Part shown: one piece after another, positions 1-8,642 of the stretch
Layout of the letters: every line of letters begins with the position of its first letter
How positions within the stretch are numbered: the stretch's first letter is position 1
DNA from: Halobacterium sp. R2-5
Lineage (GTDB): Archaea; Halobacteriota; Halobacteria; Halobacteriales; Halobacteriaceae
Assembly (NCBI RefSeq): GCF_011734195.1
Contig: NZ_JAANTH010000003.1
Location: 205,982-269,981, forward strand
Direction: 5' to 3'
Length of the DNA: 64,000 nt
The notes under the pieces: model-generated
Databases searched by the model: none
Told to the model about the DNA's origin: nothing
The model's input: the letters and a program-made list of their open reading frames with translations, nothing else
Program-made: the position numbers and the translations under genes

Positions 1-345
1 GTGTAGATAGACACCTTGTTTGTGTTCCTCGACGAAGAACTGTGCGCGCTCCTCCGTCTCTTTAGCAAGCTGTTCAACCATTGGGCCAGCCTTTTGCGTC
101 ACTTCGCGTCTGTTCCGTGTGTACTCCCCAATAGAGAGAAACCGGAGTCCAGGGTAGTACTTGTCCTCTTCCATGACGGCATATCCGAGCGAACGCAGCG
201 TGGAGAGCTGTTGATGGACCGTGCTCTTCGCAAGATTAAGTTCCTGGGAGATCTCTGTTACGCCAGCTCCGTCGCGTTCGACTAGTAACTCTACGATATT
301 GAACATCGTTTCGACCGATTGGACCGACCGAGAGAGTTCGTCCAT
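1..345 (-). CDS. IclR-family transcriptional regulator, N-terminal part (cut by window edge)
   Basis: The frame runs from an ATG at 343-345 to base 1 with no stop, so the C-terminus lies outside the window. The 115 visible residues begin MDELSRSVQSVETMFNIVE. A winged helix follows (about residues 10-65, recognition-helix region LAKSTVHQQLSTL). After it comes the start of the IclR effector domain (YPGLRFLSIGEYTR, then VEQLAKETEERAQFFVEEH). IclR proteins are dimeric repressors or activators of catabolic genes that bind small organic acids. This one faces away from the adjacent MFS gene, which is on the same strand, and probably controls the SDR, dehydratase and transporter genes that follow; that target set is inferred from position. 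Confidence 0.88.
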   Translation of the reverse strand, partial: MDELSRSVQSVETMFNIVELLVERDGAGVTEISQELNLAKSTVHQQLSTLRSLGYAVMEEDKYYPGLRFLSIGEYTRNRREVTQKAGPMVEQLAKETEERAQFFVEEHKQGVYLH

Positions 346-450
346 GACGAACAACTTGTGTGCATTCCCTTCAATCCTGCGGCGGATTAACGCCACTACG
401 ACCCGAAATCAACGCAGGTCCGATTCAATTTCGCCAATCACGACGCCAAA

Positions 451-1647
451 CTACCGCAACAGCACTACGATGAGTCCAGCGACCGCCGATACGCCCGCGA
501 TAACCGCGAACGCAGTAACGAACCCAACAACATCGGAGATGTACCCAACAAATGCGGGTGCCAAGGCACCGACTCCAGTCATACCAGTCCGGATAACACC
601 GAGCGTGCCACCACCAATGCTCTCAGGGATAACGTCCATCAGGTAGGAGTCACGGACAGGCCGGAATCCATGGAAGCCGGCTCCGACAACCACCGTCGTG
701 ACTACAAGAACGGGAAGACTCTCTGCTACGACTAACGTCGTGATGCCAAGGAACATTGCGGCGAACAGCAGGCTGCTAACTCGTAGGCGGCCCATGCGAT
801 CGCTGAGATCACCGGTGACAGTCTGAGACACACTCGCGGCGAACAAGAGACTATACAGAATCCCAGAGACTTCCCCATCTAGTCCCTTTTCGGTCGCCAA
901 GAATAGTGGAAAGAATGAGGAGAGTCCGTTCCAAGCAAACGTAAACAACATCGTGACGACCATGAACAGCAACAGACTCCGATTTCTGAACACCGCAAGA
1001 TAGCTCACGTCCTCCCCATCGGCAGCACCCTCGACGGCACCTGCGCTACCGCGTGCCATCAACTCGTCGTCGTTCCGCACGCGGAGCAAAAACAGGAGGA
1101 TTAGGATGGCAGTGACGGTAGCCCCGAGAACAAAGACGCCCTGCCAGACAGTGATGGCGAGAATGCCGGCGACTGCAAGCGGGGCGGTCATCCCGCCTAG
1201 CTGGCCGATTGTATCCATGACTCCGAGCGCCCGACCGGTTCGATCCGGGTACTGACTCGACAACAGTGGAATCGCGACCGCCTTGTGTGGTCCTGTTCCA
1301 AGCCCAATCATGATCGCCGCGATAAGAACGACGGCGAAACTGGGGCTTGCGGCCGCGAGGAGTGCTGCAAACGCGAACACTGTGGCACCGAGGAGGATGA
1401 CGAACGATCGCCCAATCCGGTCGCCGAGCATTCCAGCCGGGAACTGAACGGTCGAGTATGCCAGCATCATCGCGGTGAAGAGGATGCCAGTCTGTGTATT
1501 CGACACGTTGTAGATCGCCTGAAACGTCTCGAATAAGGGGGGAAACACGAACCGGAGAAACTGGACCATGAACCACAGTAGCGAGACGAGGACTACAAGA
1601 TCATACGTGCGGACCGTTGAGTACAGACTTCTCCAAGAGACGTTCAT
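451..1647 (-). CDS. MFS transporter
   Basis: This 398-residue protein has about twelve hydrophobic segments and a central hydrophilic loop near residues 190-215, the usual size and layout for the major facilitator superfamily. The loop after the second membrane segment carries the family signature around GDRIGRS (about residues 75-81). It is an inner-membrane secondary transporter, probably proton-coupled; the substrate cannot be read from sequence. It is divergent from the SDR at 1728 and shares its 80-bp promoter gap. With the downstream sugar-acid-type enzymes, an organic acid is the likely cargo, which is inference from neighbours. Confidence 0.85.
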   Translation of the reverse strand: MNVSWRSLYSTVRTYDLVVLVSLLWFMVQFLRFVFPPLFETFQAIYNVSNTQTGILFTAMMLAYSTVQFPAGMLGDRIGRSFVILLGATVFAFAALLAAASPSFAVVLIAAIMIGLGTGPHKAVAIPLLSSQYPDRTGRALGVMDTIGQLGGMTAPLAVAGILAITVWQGVFVLGATVTAILILLFLLRVRNDDELMARGSAGAVEGAADGEDVSYLAVFRNRSLLLFMVVTMLFTFAWNGLSSFFPLFLATEKGLDGEVSGILYSLLFAASVSQTVTGDLSDRMGRLRVSSLLFAAMFLGITTLVVAESLPVLVVTTVVVGAGFHGFRPVRDSYLMDVIPESIGGGTLGVIRTGMTGVGALAPAFVGYISDVVGFVTAFAVIAGVSAVAGLIVVLLR

Positions 1648-1698
1648 AGATTGTGTGGGAGCCGGCGTGCGTGGAAAGCAGTGACTGGCGCAAGGACT

Positions 1699-1710
1699 TA
1701 AGTATACTTA
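1699..1710. promoter_or_regulatory. Palindromic TATA element in a divergent promoter
   Basis: TAAGTATACTTA is a perfect 12-bp palindrome. Its centre is about 24 bp upstream of the SDR start at 1728, the right spacing for a leaderless archaeal promoter. Being symmetric, it could also serve the MFS gene, whose start at 1647 lies about 57 bp away on the other strand. Confidence 0.55.
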
Positions 1711-1727
1711 CCCAAAGCAAGAGGACG

Positions 1728-2525
1728 ATGGACTTACGACTTGCCGATCGAACCGCTATCGTCGCGGCTTCAAGCAAAGGGATCGGTTACGCAGTCGCAA
1801 AACGCTTCCTCGAGGAGGGCGCGAATGTGACAATCTGTTCGCGGTCGCAGGAAAGCATCGAAGACGCTGCTACTCAACTGCGGGAAGAAGCTGGCGTCGA
1901 TGCCAATCGGATTCTTCCTGTGGAGTGCGATATCACTGAGCGAGATCAGATCGACCAGCTTGTTTCGCGAACGGTCGATACGTTTGGGGGGGTTGACGTG
2001 CAAGTGAACAACCACGGCGGCCCTCCGGCGGTCACATTCGAGGAGGCGACCGAGGAGCAGTGGGCCGACAGCCACGAGTTGGTCATCTCAAGCAATCGGT
2101 GGTTGGCGGAGGCGACGCTACCCCACCTTGAGGACAGTGATCTTGGGTCGCTAATCACCGTCACGAGCGCCTCGGCCAGAGAACCCCCACTGGGGCATGC
2201 GATTTCGAATGTGTACCGGCTCGGCCTCTACGGGCTCACGAAAACGATCTCTCGGGAGTTTGCACCCGCCGTCCGTGCTAACGCCGTGACTCCTCGCTTC
2301 ATAATGACGGACCGGATCGAGTACAAAGTGGAACGGCGGGCAGAACAACGTGACATTTCGTGGGATGAAGCACTCCAGAGCCGCGTCGATGAGGTGTCGA
2401 TGGATCGACCGGGCAAGCCGTCCGAGTTTGCCGACGCCGTCGCGTTCTTCGCGTCGCCACGCTCTAGCTACATGACGGGCGAGGTAGTGAGCGTCGACGG
2501 TGGTTGGAGTCGCCACGTGCTGTAA
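1728..2525 (+). CDS. Short-chain dehydrogenase/reductase (SDR)
   Basis: The start at 1728 gives a 265-residue protein beginning MDLRLADRTAIVAASSKGIG. It is preferred to an in-frame start at 1653 because the TATA element centred near 1704 would place transcription at or near 1728. The Rossmann glycine motif reads ASSKGIG (about residues 14-20), and NNHG (near 90) replaces the usual NNAG. The catalytic region reads SASAREPPLGHAISNVYRLG. The Tyr and Lys of the usual YxxxK align here with Ser and Arg, a pattern I associate with one FabG-like SDR subgroup, so ordinary SDR catalysis is not assured. The C-terminal VSVDGGWS is typical. It sits upstream of an enolase-superfamily enzyme and a solute transporter, so a role in sugar-acid or hydroxy-acid oxidation is plausible. 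Confidence 0.85.
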   Translation: MDLRLADRTAIVAASSKGIGYAVAKRFLEEGANVTICSRSQESIEDAATQLREEAGVDANRILPVECDITERDQIDQLVSRTVDTFGGVDVQVNNHGGPPAVTFEEATEEQWADSHELVISSNRWLAEATLPHLEDSDLGSLITVTSASAREPPLGHAISNVYRLGLYGLTKTISREFAPAVRANAVTPRFIMTDRIEYKVERRAEQRDISWDEALQSRVDEVSMDRPGKPSEFADAVAFFASPRSSYMTGEVVSVDGGWSRHVL

Positions 2526-2634
2526 GCCAGCTGGCCATACCAAGCCAACCCACTTGCGGCGGCTCGGGATGAGCCGGTCAATCGCTCTGGCACCCCATTA
2601 ATTTTTATGAGATGGTGTGCATGAGCGAACTGCA

Positions 2635-3762
2635 ATGGAAGTAACCGATATCGAAACTGCAGTTCTCGGGAGCGCTGTCGATGCCGCGTCCCTACCGGCG
2701 CAGGTTGGCGCCCGAGAACTCGACATTAGTTCGGTTGTCGTGAAGGTACATACGGACGAAGGGATCACCGGACTCGGAGAGTCGTTCTACCGCTCCGAGG
2801 AGAACAATCGGTTCCTAGCCCAGTCCATCGAGTCGATCGGCCGCCACGTCATCGGCAAAGATCCACGTGACGTTAAGGACATCTGGCACGAGCTGTACCT
2901 CCACGTGAAGCGTGCGGGTGCATACGGTGCTCTGAGCGCGATCGATGAGGCACTTTGGGACATCGTCGGCAAGAACGCCGGACTACCGGTGTACGAGCTA
3001 CTCGGCGGTCAGACCGGCACCGTTAACGCGTACGCGACGTTCCCGGTCGATAAGGAAGCGGACGAGCTGGTTGAATATGCAAACTGGCTCGACGAAAAGG
3101 GCTTCGAGGCGATGAAGGTAGGTGCCGGCTTTGGCGTCGAGGAAGACCGCCACCGCATCCGGACCATCACCGAAGGCAGTCCGGAGGGCTTTGGGCTGGC
3201 CATCGACGCGAACACGTCGTACGAATACACTGATGCCCGCCGCGTCGCAAAGACGGCCGGTGAGTACGAGGTCGAATGGTTCGAAGAACCTATCGCCCAC
3301 ACGGATATACAGGGGCAGGCCCAGCTCAACCAAGACGTCGAAGTCCCGATTTCGGGATACCAGACACACACCCCTCATTACCCAGCAAAGAAGCACCTCG
3401 AAGCGGGCGCACTCGATATTTATCAGCCCTCCGTCGACTACGTCGGCGGCATCACGGGGGCAATGCGCGTCGCCAACCTAGTTGAGACGTACAACAAAGA
3501 GCTCGTTCCGCACGCGCTCGGACCAGCGATTAACTATGCCGCCAGCCTCCACGTGGCGGCGGCGAGCCGCAAGTGCTCGCTCATCGAGTTCGCCGTCCTC
3601 GACGACGACATCGACGATCCCGGCGAGTATATCGCCGGCAAGTACGTCGAAAACCAGGACGCCATCTACGTCCAAGACGGTGGGCGCATCGACCCGCCGT
3701 CTGAACCTGGACTCGGTGTCACCATCGACGACGAGGTCTTCGAGGAGTACCGGATCGACTAA
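2635..3762 (+). CDS. Mandelate racemase/muconate lactonizing enzyme family protein (enolase superfamily)
   Basis: The protein has 375 residues. I chose ATG 2635 over GTG 2617 because a TATA-like ATTAATTTTTATGA at 2597-2610 fits a leaderless start there. The N-terminal capping domain (about 1-125) is followed by the beta/alpha barrel. Visible landmarks are Lys161 (MKVGAGFG), the metal ligands Asp191 (IDANTSY) and Glu217 (WFEEPI), and His293 (VPHALGP). Two expected residues are absent. The third metal ligand, normally Glu in a GGE or GEN motif, is Gln243 (ISGYQTH), and the Asp that normally pairs with the catalytic His is Ser266 (QPSVDYVGG). Family members are sugar-acid dehydratases, racemases or cycloisomerases. 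With the SDR and TTT transporter nearby, a sugar-acid or dicarboxylate substrate is likely, but the altered site makes a reaction assignment unsafe. Confidence 0.85.
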   Translation: MEVTDIETAVLGSAVDAASLPAQVGARELDISSVVVKVHTDEGITGLGESFYRSEENNRFLAQSIESIGRHVIGKDPRDVKDIWHELYLHVKRAGAYGALSAIDEALWDIVGKNAGLPVYELLGGQTGTVNAYATFPVDKEADELVEYANWLDEKGFEAMKVGAGFGVEEDRHRIRTITEGSPEGFGLAIDANTSYEYTDARRVAKTAGEYEVEWFEEPIAHTDIQGQAQLNQDVEVPISGYQTHTPHYPAKKHLEAGALDIYQPSVDYVGGITGAMRVANLVETYNKELVPHALGPAINYAASLHVAAASRKCSLIEFAVLDDDIDDPGEYIAGKYVENQDAIYVQDGGRIDPPSEPGLGVTIDDEVFEEYRID

Positions 3763-3796
3763 CACGAGCCTGATAGCGACCCGCAAACTCGGGATC

Positions 3797-3922
3797 TCAA
3801 GCCCGGGCCAATATCTTCATGGCGTCAGGCGTATCGGCGACGCATTCAATACCCTCACTGGGATTCGAATCCGTTACCGCCGTTTCTGCGAGCTGTACAC
3901 GTCCCTGCTGTAGCTCCGACAT
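3797..3922 (-). CDS. Candidate small protein (41 aa), function unknown
   Basis: An open frame from ATG 3920-3922 encodes 41 residues beginning MSELQQGRVQLAETAVTDSN, with a TGA stop at 3797-3799. It has one cysteine and no membrane segment, and it lies in an otherwise empty 305-bp gap. Its Asp/Glu content and codon use look haloarchaeal. I do not recognise the family. It could equally be the remnant C-terminus of a lost gene. Confidence 0.35.
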   Translation of the reverse strand: MSELQQGRVQLAETAVTDSNPSEGIECVADTPDAMKILARA

Positions 3923-4067
3923 GTGGTTGTTACCCCTCTGTGGGGAGCGAACTCGACTTCTGCCCTATCCCCCACGAAAGTTTTATTAGGTTGTCGTAGA
4001 GACATGCCATCACCCCACGAGGATGCGTGGTGTACGCGCTACGCAATGCTCGTGGAGGAGACCAACT

Positions 4068-5162
4068 ATGAAGGACAAACTACCGACTCGACGGGAGTAC
4101 CTGCGACTGACTGGCGCTGCGGGACTTGCTGGTCTCGCCGGATGTGCCGGCGGTGACGGAGGTGGCGACGGAGACGGCTCGGGCGACGGAAACACGGATT
4201 CCAACGGAAACACAGATTCCAACGGAAACACAGATTCCAACGGAGGCGGGGGCGACGACTACCCCTCCCAGCGGATGACGTTCGTCGCGTGGGCCAGCCG
4301 CGGTGGCGGCAGCGACACGATCGTCCGGCAGGGGTACCTCCGACCGATTCGACAGAATGACTTGCTGCCAGTCGATGCTCGGGCGATTAACCAAACCGGC
4401 GGCGGTGGCGAAGCCGGAATGCGGTACACGCTTGACCAGGACCCTGACGGCCACACCGTCCTTAACGTGACCACGAACCTGGTCGTGACGCCACTCTCAC
4501 GCGACATCGGGATCACGTACGAGGACTTCACCCCGATTGCCCGGATGGGCGTCGAGCCAATCCTGCTGGTCATTCGCGGTGACGACGACAGGTTCAACAG
4601 CATCCAAGAGTTCCGTGACTACGCCGCAGAGAACCGTGTGTCCATTGCCTCGTTCGACGTCGGGACACAGGACCACACGGCAGCATTCCTCCTGAGTAGG
4701 CGGACGGACATGAACGCAGAGATTGTCCCCTTCTCGGGTGGCGGCGAGCAGGTTTCGGCGCTGCTGGCGGGCGACGTCGACGCTGCGGTCACCGCGCCAA
4801 GCGAGGTTAGTGACCAGCGTGAATCCGGAGAGGTGCAGTATCTCCTGCACTTCTCGGGACAGGAGCTCGAGCTCTACCCTGACGTCCCATACGTCAACCA
4901 AGCGTTCGATACGGAGATTGTCGTCGAGCAGTTCCGTGGCACTGTCGTTCACGGCGATACGCCGCAATCCCGCGTCGAGTACCTCCGAGACCTGTATGAG
5001 GAGATCTACAACACCGATGAGTTCGAGGAGTACGCCAGCAACAACAACGTGAATCCCGCGTTCCTCCGGGGCGAGGAGTTCTACAACTACGTCGAGGGGG
5101 TCAACGAACGGTTCACGGAGGTCTTCAAAGAGAACAACCTCGGTATCTATTCGGATAACTGA
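4068..5162 (+). CDS. tctC: Tripartite tricarboxylate transporter substrate-binding protein TctC
   Basis: The start at ATG 4068 is preceded by GGAGGAG (4054-4060), a strong ribosome binding site, and gives 364 residues. The N-terminus has a twin arginine (TRREYLRLTG), a hydrophobic stretch and a lipobox LAGC (Cys at about 24), so it is probably a Tat-exported lipoprotein. A low-complexity Gly/Asp/Asn linker follows (about 26-62), then the binding domain. Family features include the MTFVAWASRGGGSDTIVR region and VPFSGGGEQVSALLAGDVDA near residue 220-240. TctC captures carboxylates such as citrate outside the cell and hands them to TctA/TctB. The stop overlaps the tctB start, so the three genes form an operon. 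A TATA-like AGTTTTATTAGG lies near 3979-3990. Confidence 0.93.
   Translation: MKDKLPTRREYLRLTGAAGLAGLAGCAGGDGGGDGDGSGDGNTDSNGNTDSNGNTDSNGGGGDDYPSQRMTFVAWASRGGGSDTIVRQGYLRPIRQNDLLPVDARAINQTGGGGEAGMRYTLDQDPDGHTVLNVTTNLVVTPLSRDIGITYEDFTPIARMGVEPILLVIRGDDDRFNSIQEFRDYAAENRVSIASFDVGTQDHTAAFLLSRRTDMNAEIVPFSGGGEQVSALLAGDVDAAVTAPSEVSDQRESGEVQYLLHFSGQELELYPDVPYVNQAFDTEIVVEQFRGTVVHGDTPQSRVEYLRDLYEEIYNTDEFEEYASNNNVNPAFLRGEEFYNYVEGVNERFTEVFKENNLGIYSDN
4191..4244 (+). repeat. Three tandem 18-bp units coding for the TctC linker
   Basis: Three consecutive copies of AACACRGATTCCAACGGA lie at 4191-4208, 4209-4226 and 4227-4244; the first differs from the others by one base. They encode NTDSNG three times in the linker between lipobox and binding domain. 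Near identity suggests recent slippage expansion and that linker length is flexible between strains. Confidence 0.9.
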
Positions 5163-5710
5163 TGGAATTCAAGGCGAACACAGTCCGAGAGCGGCTTGAC
5201 GAGACAATCCACCTGCGCAAGAGTACAGGTGAGATTGCAATACTGGTACTGTTGGGAGTGCTCGGAGCGTTCGCTGCCATCTACAGTCAGCTGAACCTGC
5301 CACTCGAGAACCCGTTTGGTGCGGGTGTTGGACCACGACTATTCCCGCAGCTTGCGGGTGTGACGATGGTATTAATGAGCGTGTACCTGTTGTCGATCCG
5401 CCTTTGGCGGCGGCGGAGGAAGGAGCTGGATGACAAGATCGTCGAGATGCAAGTCCGCGATGGACTGCGCGTGCTCACGTTCATCCTGCTTTGCGCAGGA
5501 TACATGCTCGTGTTCGAAAACATCGGTTTCGGAGTGTCAACAACCGCACTGCTGTTCCTGTTGTTTATGACAAACGGGTTTCGGCGATATCTGCTTGCGG
5601 CGGTACTCGCCATCGGGTTCACCGTGGCTATCTACCTCGTGTTCACGACCGGACTCGGGCTCCCGCTCCCATCACCACTGCTGCGTGATCTGATCACAGG
5701 GGTGCTATAA
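5162..5710 (+). CDS. tctB: Tripartite tricarboxylate transporter small membrane subunit TctB
   Basis: This 182-residue protein has about five hydrophobic segments (near 26-48, 58-80, 105-125, 125-143, 146-170). Between segments two and three is a basic loop, RLWRRRRKELDDK. The size, membrane layout and position between tctC and tctA identify the poorly conserved TctB subunit. It sits in the cytoplasmic membrane with TctA. Its ATG overlaps the tctC stop (TGATG at 5160-5164), so translation is probably coupled. Confidence 0.9.
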   Translation: MEFKANTVRERLDETIHLRKSTGEIAILVLLGVLGAFAAIYSQLNLPLENPFGAGVGPRLFPQLAGVTMVLMSVYLLSIRLWRRRRKELDDKIVEMQVRDGLRVLTFILLCAGYMLVFENIGFGVSTTALLFLLFMTNGFRRYLLAAVLAIGFTVAIYLVFTTGLGLPLPSPLLRDLITGVL

Positions 5711-5716
5711 ATAGTA

Positions 5717-7228
5717 ATGATTGAACAATTTAGCCCGTTACAGGTCGGCGTGATGCTTGAGATATTCACCGATCCCTATCTGATCGGGATAATCATCGCA
5801 TCCGTTATTATCGGCGTGTCAGCCGGGATGATCCCTGGACTCAACGCGTCCGTAACGGTTGCGATCCTTCTCCCGGTAGCGTTCGGGATGGATCCAATCC
5901 CGGCGATGATCTTCTTCTTCGGGATCTACTCCGGGGCGCAATACGGTGGATCGGTAGCAGCGATCCTCATCAACACACCCGGGACCACAGCAGCGGCCGC
6001 AACGACCTTTGACGGCTACCCGATGTCGAAGAAGGGGGAGTCCGGTCGCGCACTGGGAATCGCAGCGCTCGCTTCCGGCCTTGGGGGATTATTCAGCGTC
6101 GTCGTACTCATCACCATCGGGCCGCCGTTCGCTGAGTTCGCGCTCAACTTCGGTCCCGCCGAAATCGCCGCGATTTCGATCTTCGGGTTAAGCCTCGTCT
6201 CCGCCGTCTCTGGCGACAGCCTAGCAAAAGGGCTTGTCGGGACGGCGCTGGGGATCTTCATCGCGACGATCGGTCGGGACCCCGTCTCGGGGTACAGCCG
6301 ATTCACCCTTGACTCGCTGCTCCTAACCGACGGGATTAACTTCATCGCAGCGCTCATTGGGCTGTTCGCCGTCTCGGAAGTGCTGCTGAACGTCGAAACG
6401 ATCCATGACTCAGTCAAAGGATTTGGCCAGCGGGTCGAATCCACATTCCCGTCGATGGCTGACATCAAGGAGTCCGCTCGCGTCATCGTGAGCGGTATGT
6501 TCGTCGGCTCGTTTATCGGAACGCTTCCCGGGTCCGGGTCCACGCTGGGGTCATTTATTCACTACGGCATCGCTCAGCGGATCGCCCACCGCGGGAAGGA
6601 ATTCGGTACAGGCGTCATCGAGGGCGTCGCTGCTTCCGAGTCCGCGAACAACGCTGCGACTGGTGGGGCGATGATCCCGCTTCTCACCCTCGGTATTCCA
6701 GGTAGTGGCACCACGGCAGTCATGCTCGGTGCCCTAAATATCCTGAATATCAGTCCCGGACCACAGCTCTTCACCGAGCAGTCAGAGCTACTCTGGATGT
6801 GGTTCGGTGGGTTCATCTTGGCGAACATCTTCTTCGTCGTGATCGCCTTCATGCTCCTGCCGGTGTTCGTTCGAGTGTTGGAGACACCCCGTGCGATCCT
6901 GTTCTCGGTCATCGCGGTGTTGACCATCGTGGGAACGTTCGCACTCGAGAACACGCTCCGGCAGGCATGGCTGATGTTCGCTATGGGAGTCCTCGGGTAC
7001 GTCCTGAAGAAGTTCGACTTCCCAGTTGGTCCAATCGTGCTTGCCATCGTGCTCGCACCGATCATTGAGTTGGGTATTCGCCGGGCCCTCGCCATCAGTG
7101 GCGGCGCAGTTGGTCCGGTGGTCACCAAGCCCATCGTCGCAATCCTACTTGTCCTCTCAGTTGTGACGTTCTTCTCGCCGTACTTCCGGGAGATTTACGA
7201 CGGCCTCTCCCGGGTCCGCGCAGGATAA
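5717..7228 (+). CDS. tctA: Tripartite tricarboxylate transporter permease TctA
   Basis: This 503-residue protein with about twelve membrane segments begins 6 bp after tctB. The TctA signature is clear: SAGMIPGLNASVTVAILLPV (about 40-60), then IYSGAQYGGSVAAILINTPG and FDGYPMSKKGE. The second repeat half carries GTLPGSGSTLGSFIHYG and GGAMIPLLTLGIPGSGTTAV. It is the ion-coupled permease that moves the carboxylate delivered by TctC. The substrate is unknown; the neighbouring enolase-superfamily enzyme and SDR suggest a hydroxylated mono- or dicarboxylate. Confidence 0.95.
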   Translation: MIEQFSPLQVGVMLEIFTDPYLIGIIIASVIIGVSAGMIPGLNASVTVAILLPVAFGMDPIPAMIFFFGIYSGAQYGGSVAAILINTPGTTAAAATTFDGYPMSKKGESGRALGIAALASGLGGLFSVVVLITIGPPFAEFALNFGPAEIAAISIFGLSLVSAVSGDSLAKGLVGTALGIFIATIGRDPVSGYSRFTLDSLLLTDGINFIAALIGLFAVSEVLLNVETIHDSVKGFGQRVESTFPSMADIKESARVIVSGMFVGSFIGTLPGSGSTLGSFIHYGIAQRIAHRGKEFGTGVIEGVAASESANNAATGGAMIPLLTLGIPGSGTTAVMLGALNILNISPGPQLFTEQSELLWMWFGGFILANIFFVVIAFMLLPVFVRVLETPRAILFSVIAVLTIVGTFALENTLRQAWLMFAMGVLGYVLKKFDFPVGPIVLAIVLAPIIELGIRRALAISGGAVGPVVTKPIVAILLVLSVVTFFSPYFREIYDGLSRVRAG

Positions 7229-7473
7229 ATCTGCTACGGCACTACTATTTTTTGACGAGTCGTCAGCGACACAGGTACTAGGTCAAACCTCCACCAAAGA
7301 ACGATAACCTTCGTCTTCTGAATCTCGAAGACAGGTGGGTTGTCCGGAGTGACATCGGGTTTGATTGGCGTGAGGTGTAAACGACACGGCGGAGTTGCGA
7401 TCGCTTGAAGAGATATAACGGTCGTTGTCTGGGCCTGATACGACTCGGAATAGGACGTCAGTGGGAGGGGTTC

Positions 7474-7920
7474 CTAACTGCTGTTTTCGGTGACAACCGT
7501 GACCGGCCCATAGAAGTCAAGGATGAGTTTCTGGGCCTCATCACCAAAAAGCATCTTCCCTGCGGGAGAGCGCTTTTTCCCCGCGATGAAGACGTGGTTG
7601 GTGTCCCACTCGTCAGCGATTTTGATGACATCTTCGGGGATCGTTCCGATTGCACCGACCGCGGTGAACGAGACGTCATCGCCGAAGAACTTCTCACCAA
7701 CGGCTTCAGCCTCGGCTTTTGCCTCTCGCTCGACCTCTTCGATGCTGTCAACACGTTCACTTGATTCAGCCTGTCGACGGACGTCTCCCTCGTACTCGTC
7801 GCGGTCGACAATCCGACAGAGGACAATCTCCAGATCCGTCCCAGTAACATGTCGCTTCGCGGTTTCGAGTAGCTGTTCGTTGGCCTCGGCGCTATCCAGA
7901 ACTACTGCTATCGTTGCCAT
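7474..7920 (-). CDS. Universal stress protein UspA family
   Basis: The start at ATG 7918-7920 gives 148 residues starting MATIAVVLDSAEANEQLLET; an in-frame start at 7974 would add 18 poorly conserved residues. The fold is one USP domain. The ATP-binding loop is near the end, FIAGKKRSPAGKMLFGDEAQ, matching the G-x2-G-x9-G-S/T type. A TATA-like element lies in the A+T-rich stretch around 7945-7955 on this strand. It is convergent with tctA. USP proteins bind nucleotides and often accompany transporters in haloarchaea; the partner is not evident. Confidence 0.88.
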   Translation of the reverse strand: MATIAVVLDSAEANEQLLETAKRHVTGTDLEIVLCRIVDRDEYEGDVRRQAESSERVDSIEEVEREAKAEAEAVGEKFFGDDVSFTAVGAIGTIPEDVIKIADEWDTNHVFIAGKKRSPAGKMLFGDEAQKLILDFYGPVTVVTENSS

Positions 7921-8004
7921 ACACAGGCTGTGTTCGCCTGCCCACATAAGGTTATAGGACGATTGGGAGATCATTTGTCGAGAATGATTGTTTCCCAGAG
8001 CTAG

Positions 8005-8133
8005 TCAGTACAGAAGCGGGATGAGACGCGAGTGTTCCCAAGCGAACGATGAGATAGACTTGTGGGTCGCGTCCGCCAGGTGAGCACCAAGGTACCTACC
8101 GACGCCGCCAGCACCGAAGATACCGAGTTTCAT
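8005..8133 (-). pseudogene. Remnant of a 2-dehydropantoate 2-reductase (ApbA/PanE) gene
   Basis: From ATG 8131-8133 the frame reads MKLGIFGAGGVGRYLGAHLAD, the NAD(P)-binding start of ketopantoate-reductase-family proteins. After about 23 residues it becomes unrelated sequence and stops at 8005. Intact members have about 300 residues, so more than 90% of the gene is missing. The call rests on this short but characteristic N-terminus. Confidence 0.6.
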
Positions 8134-8642
8134 ACTAACCGCACCTATGGACGGTCCGATGAAAGCGATTGGGTTCGCCTGTCGTTCGTGTACTTGCCAA
8201 ACTAACAGTGTGGCATCGGAACGCCAGATGTGGAACGTCTCGACAGTGGGTAAGTTGAGAGACATCTCTTCGGTGGCCGCTACACCCGTTCGGCGGTCAT
8301 TGGCTCTGTTGTTGGTCTCTTGGGCCTCACGTCCATCGCGTTTCTTCTCGGCCTGCGTGTTGGGCTCTACGAGTTTTCGGGGTGGCTTGTGATTGTGCCT
8401 AGGACCGCCGTTGTAGCAGAAATGGACGGTGCGGGCCTCATGTCGACGGTCGATTCGCTGTGGCTCATCAGCCTCTGGGGTATGTCTTCCCACACTCGTC
8501 GGCTATCTTACTGAGGAGTAGATGAGAGCTGACAGGTACACTTTGCCGAGAATACTGGGTTCACATACGAGTCCGCTCGCGCCAAACTACTCCGAGGAAG
8601 GTATAGGGCGTATATCTTGCAGTCCTCTTTATCTCTCCTCTG
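8134..8642. other. Gene-poor interval with a possible decayed membrane-protein frame
   Basis: No intact gene is visible in these 509 bp. On the plus strand, about 8238-8514, an open frame without a good start contains one hydrophobic segment (SAVIGSVVGLLGLTSIAFLLG) and may be a remnant of a membrane protein. With the panE stub and the broken dehydrogenase on either side, the interval looks like eroding DNA. Confidence 0.35.

Noticed and set aside
3840..3880. T-loop-like GATTCGAATCC suggesting a tRNA
   Set aside because: No matching acceptor, D or anticodon stems can be drawn around it, and the stretch reads as part of a small open frame.
4191..4244. Possible CRISPR-like repeat
   Set aside because: Three adjoining 18-bp units with no spacers, in frame within the TctC linker; no cas genes or other arrays occur in the window.
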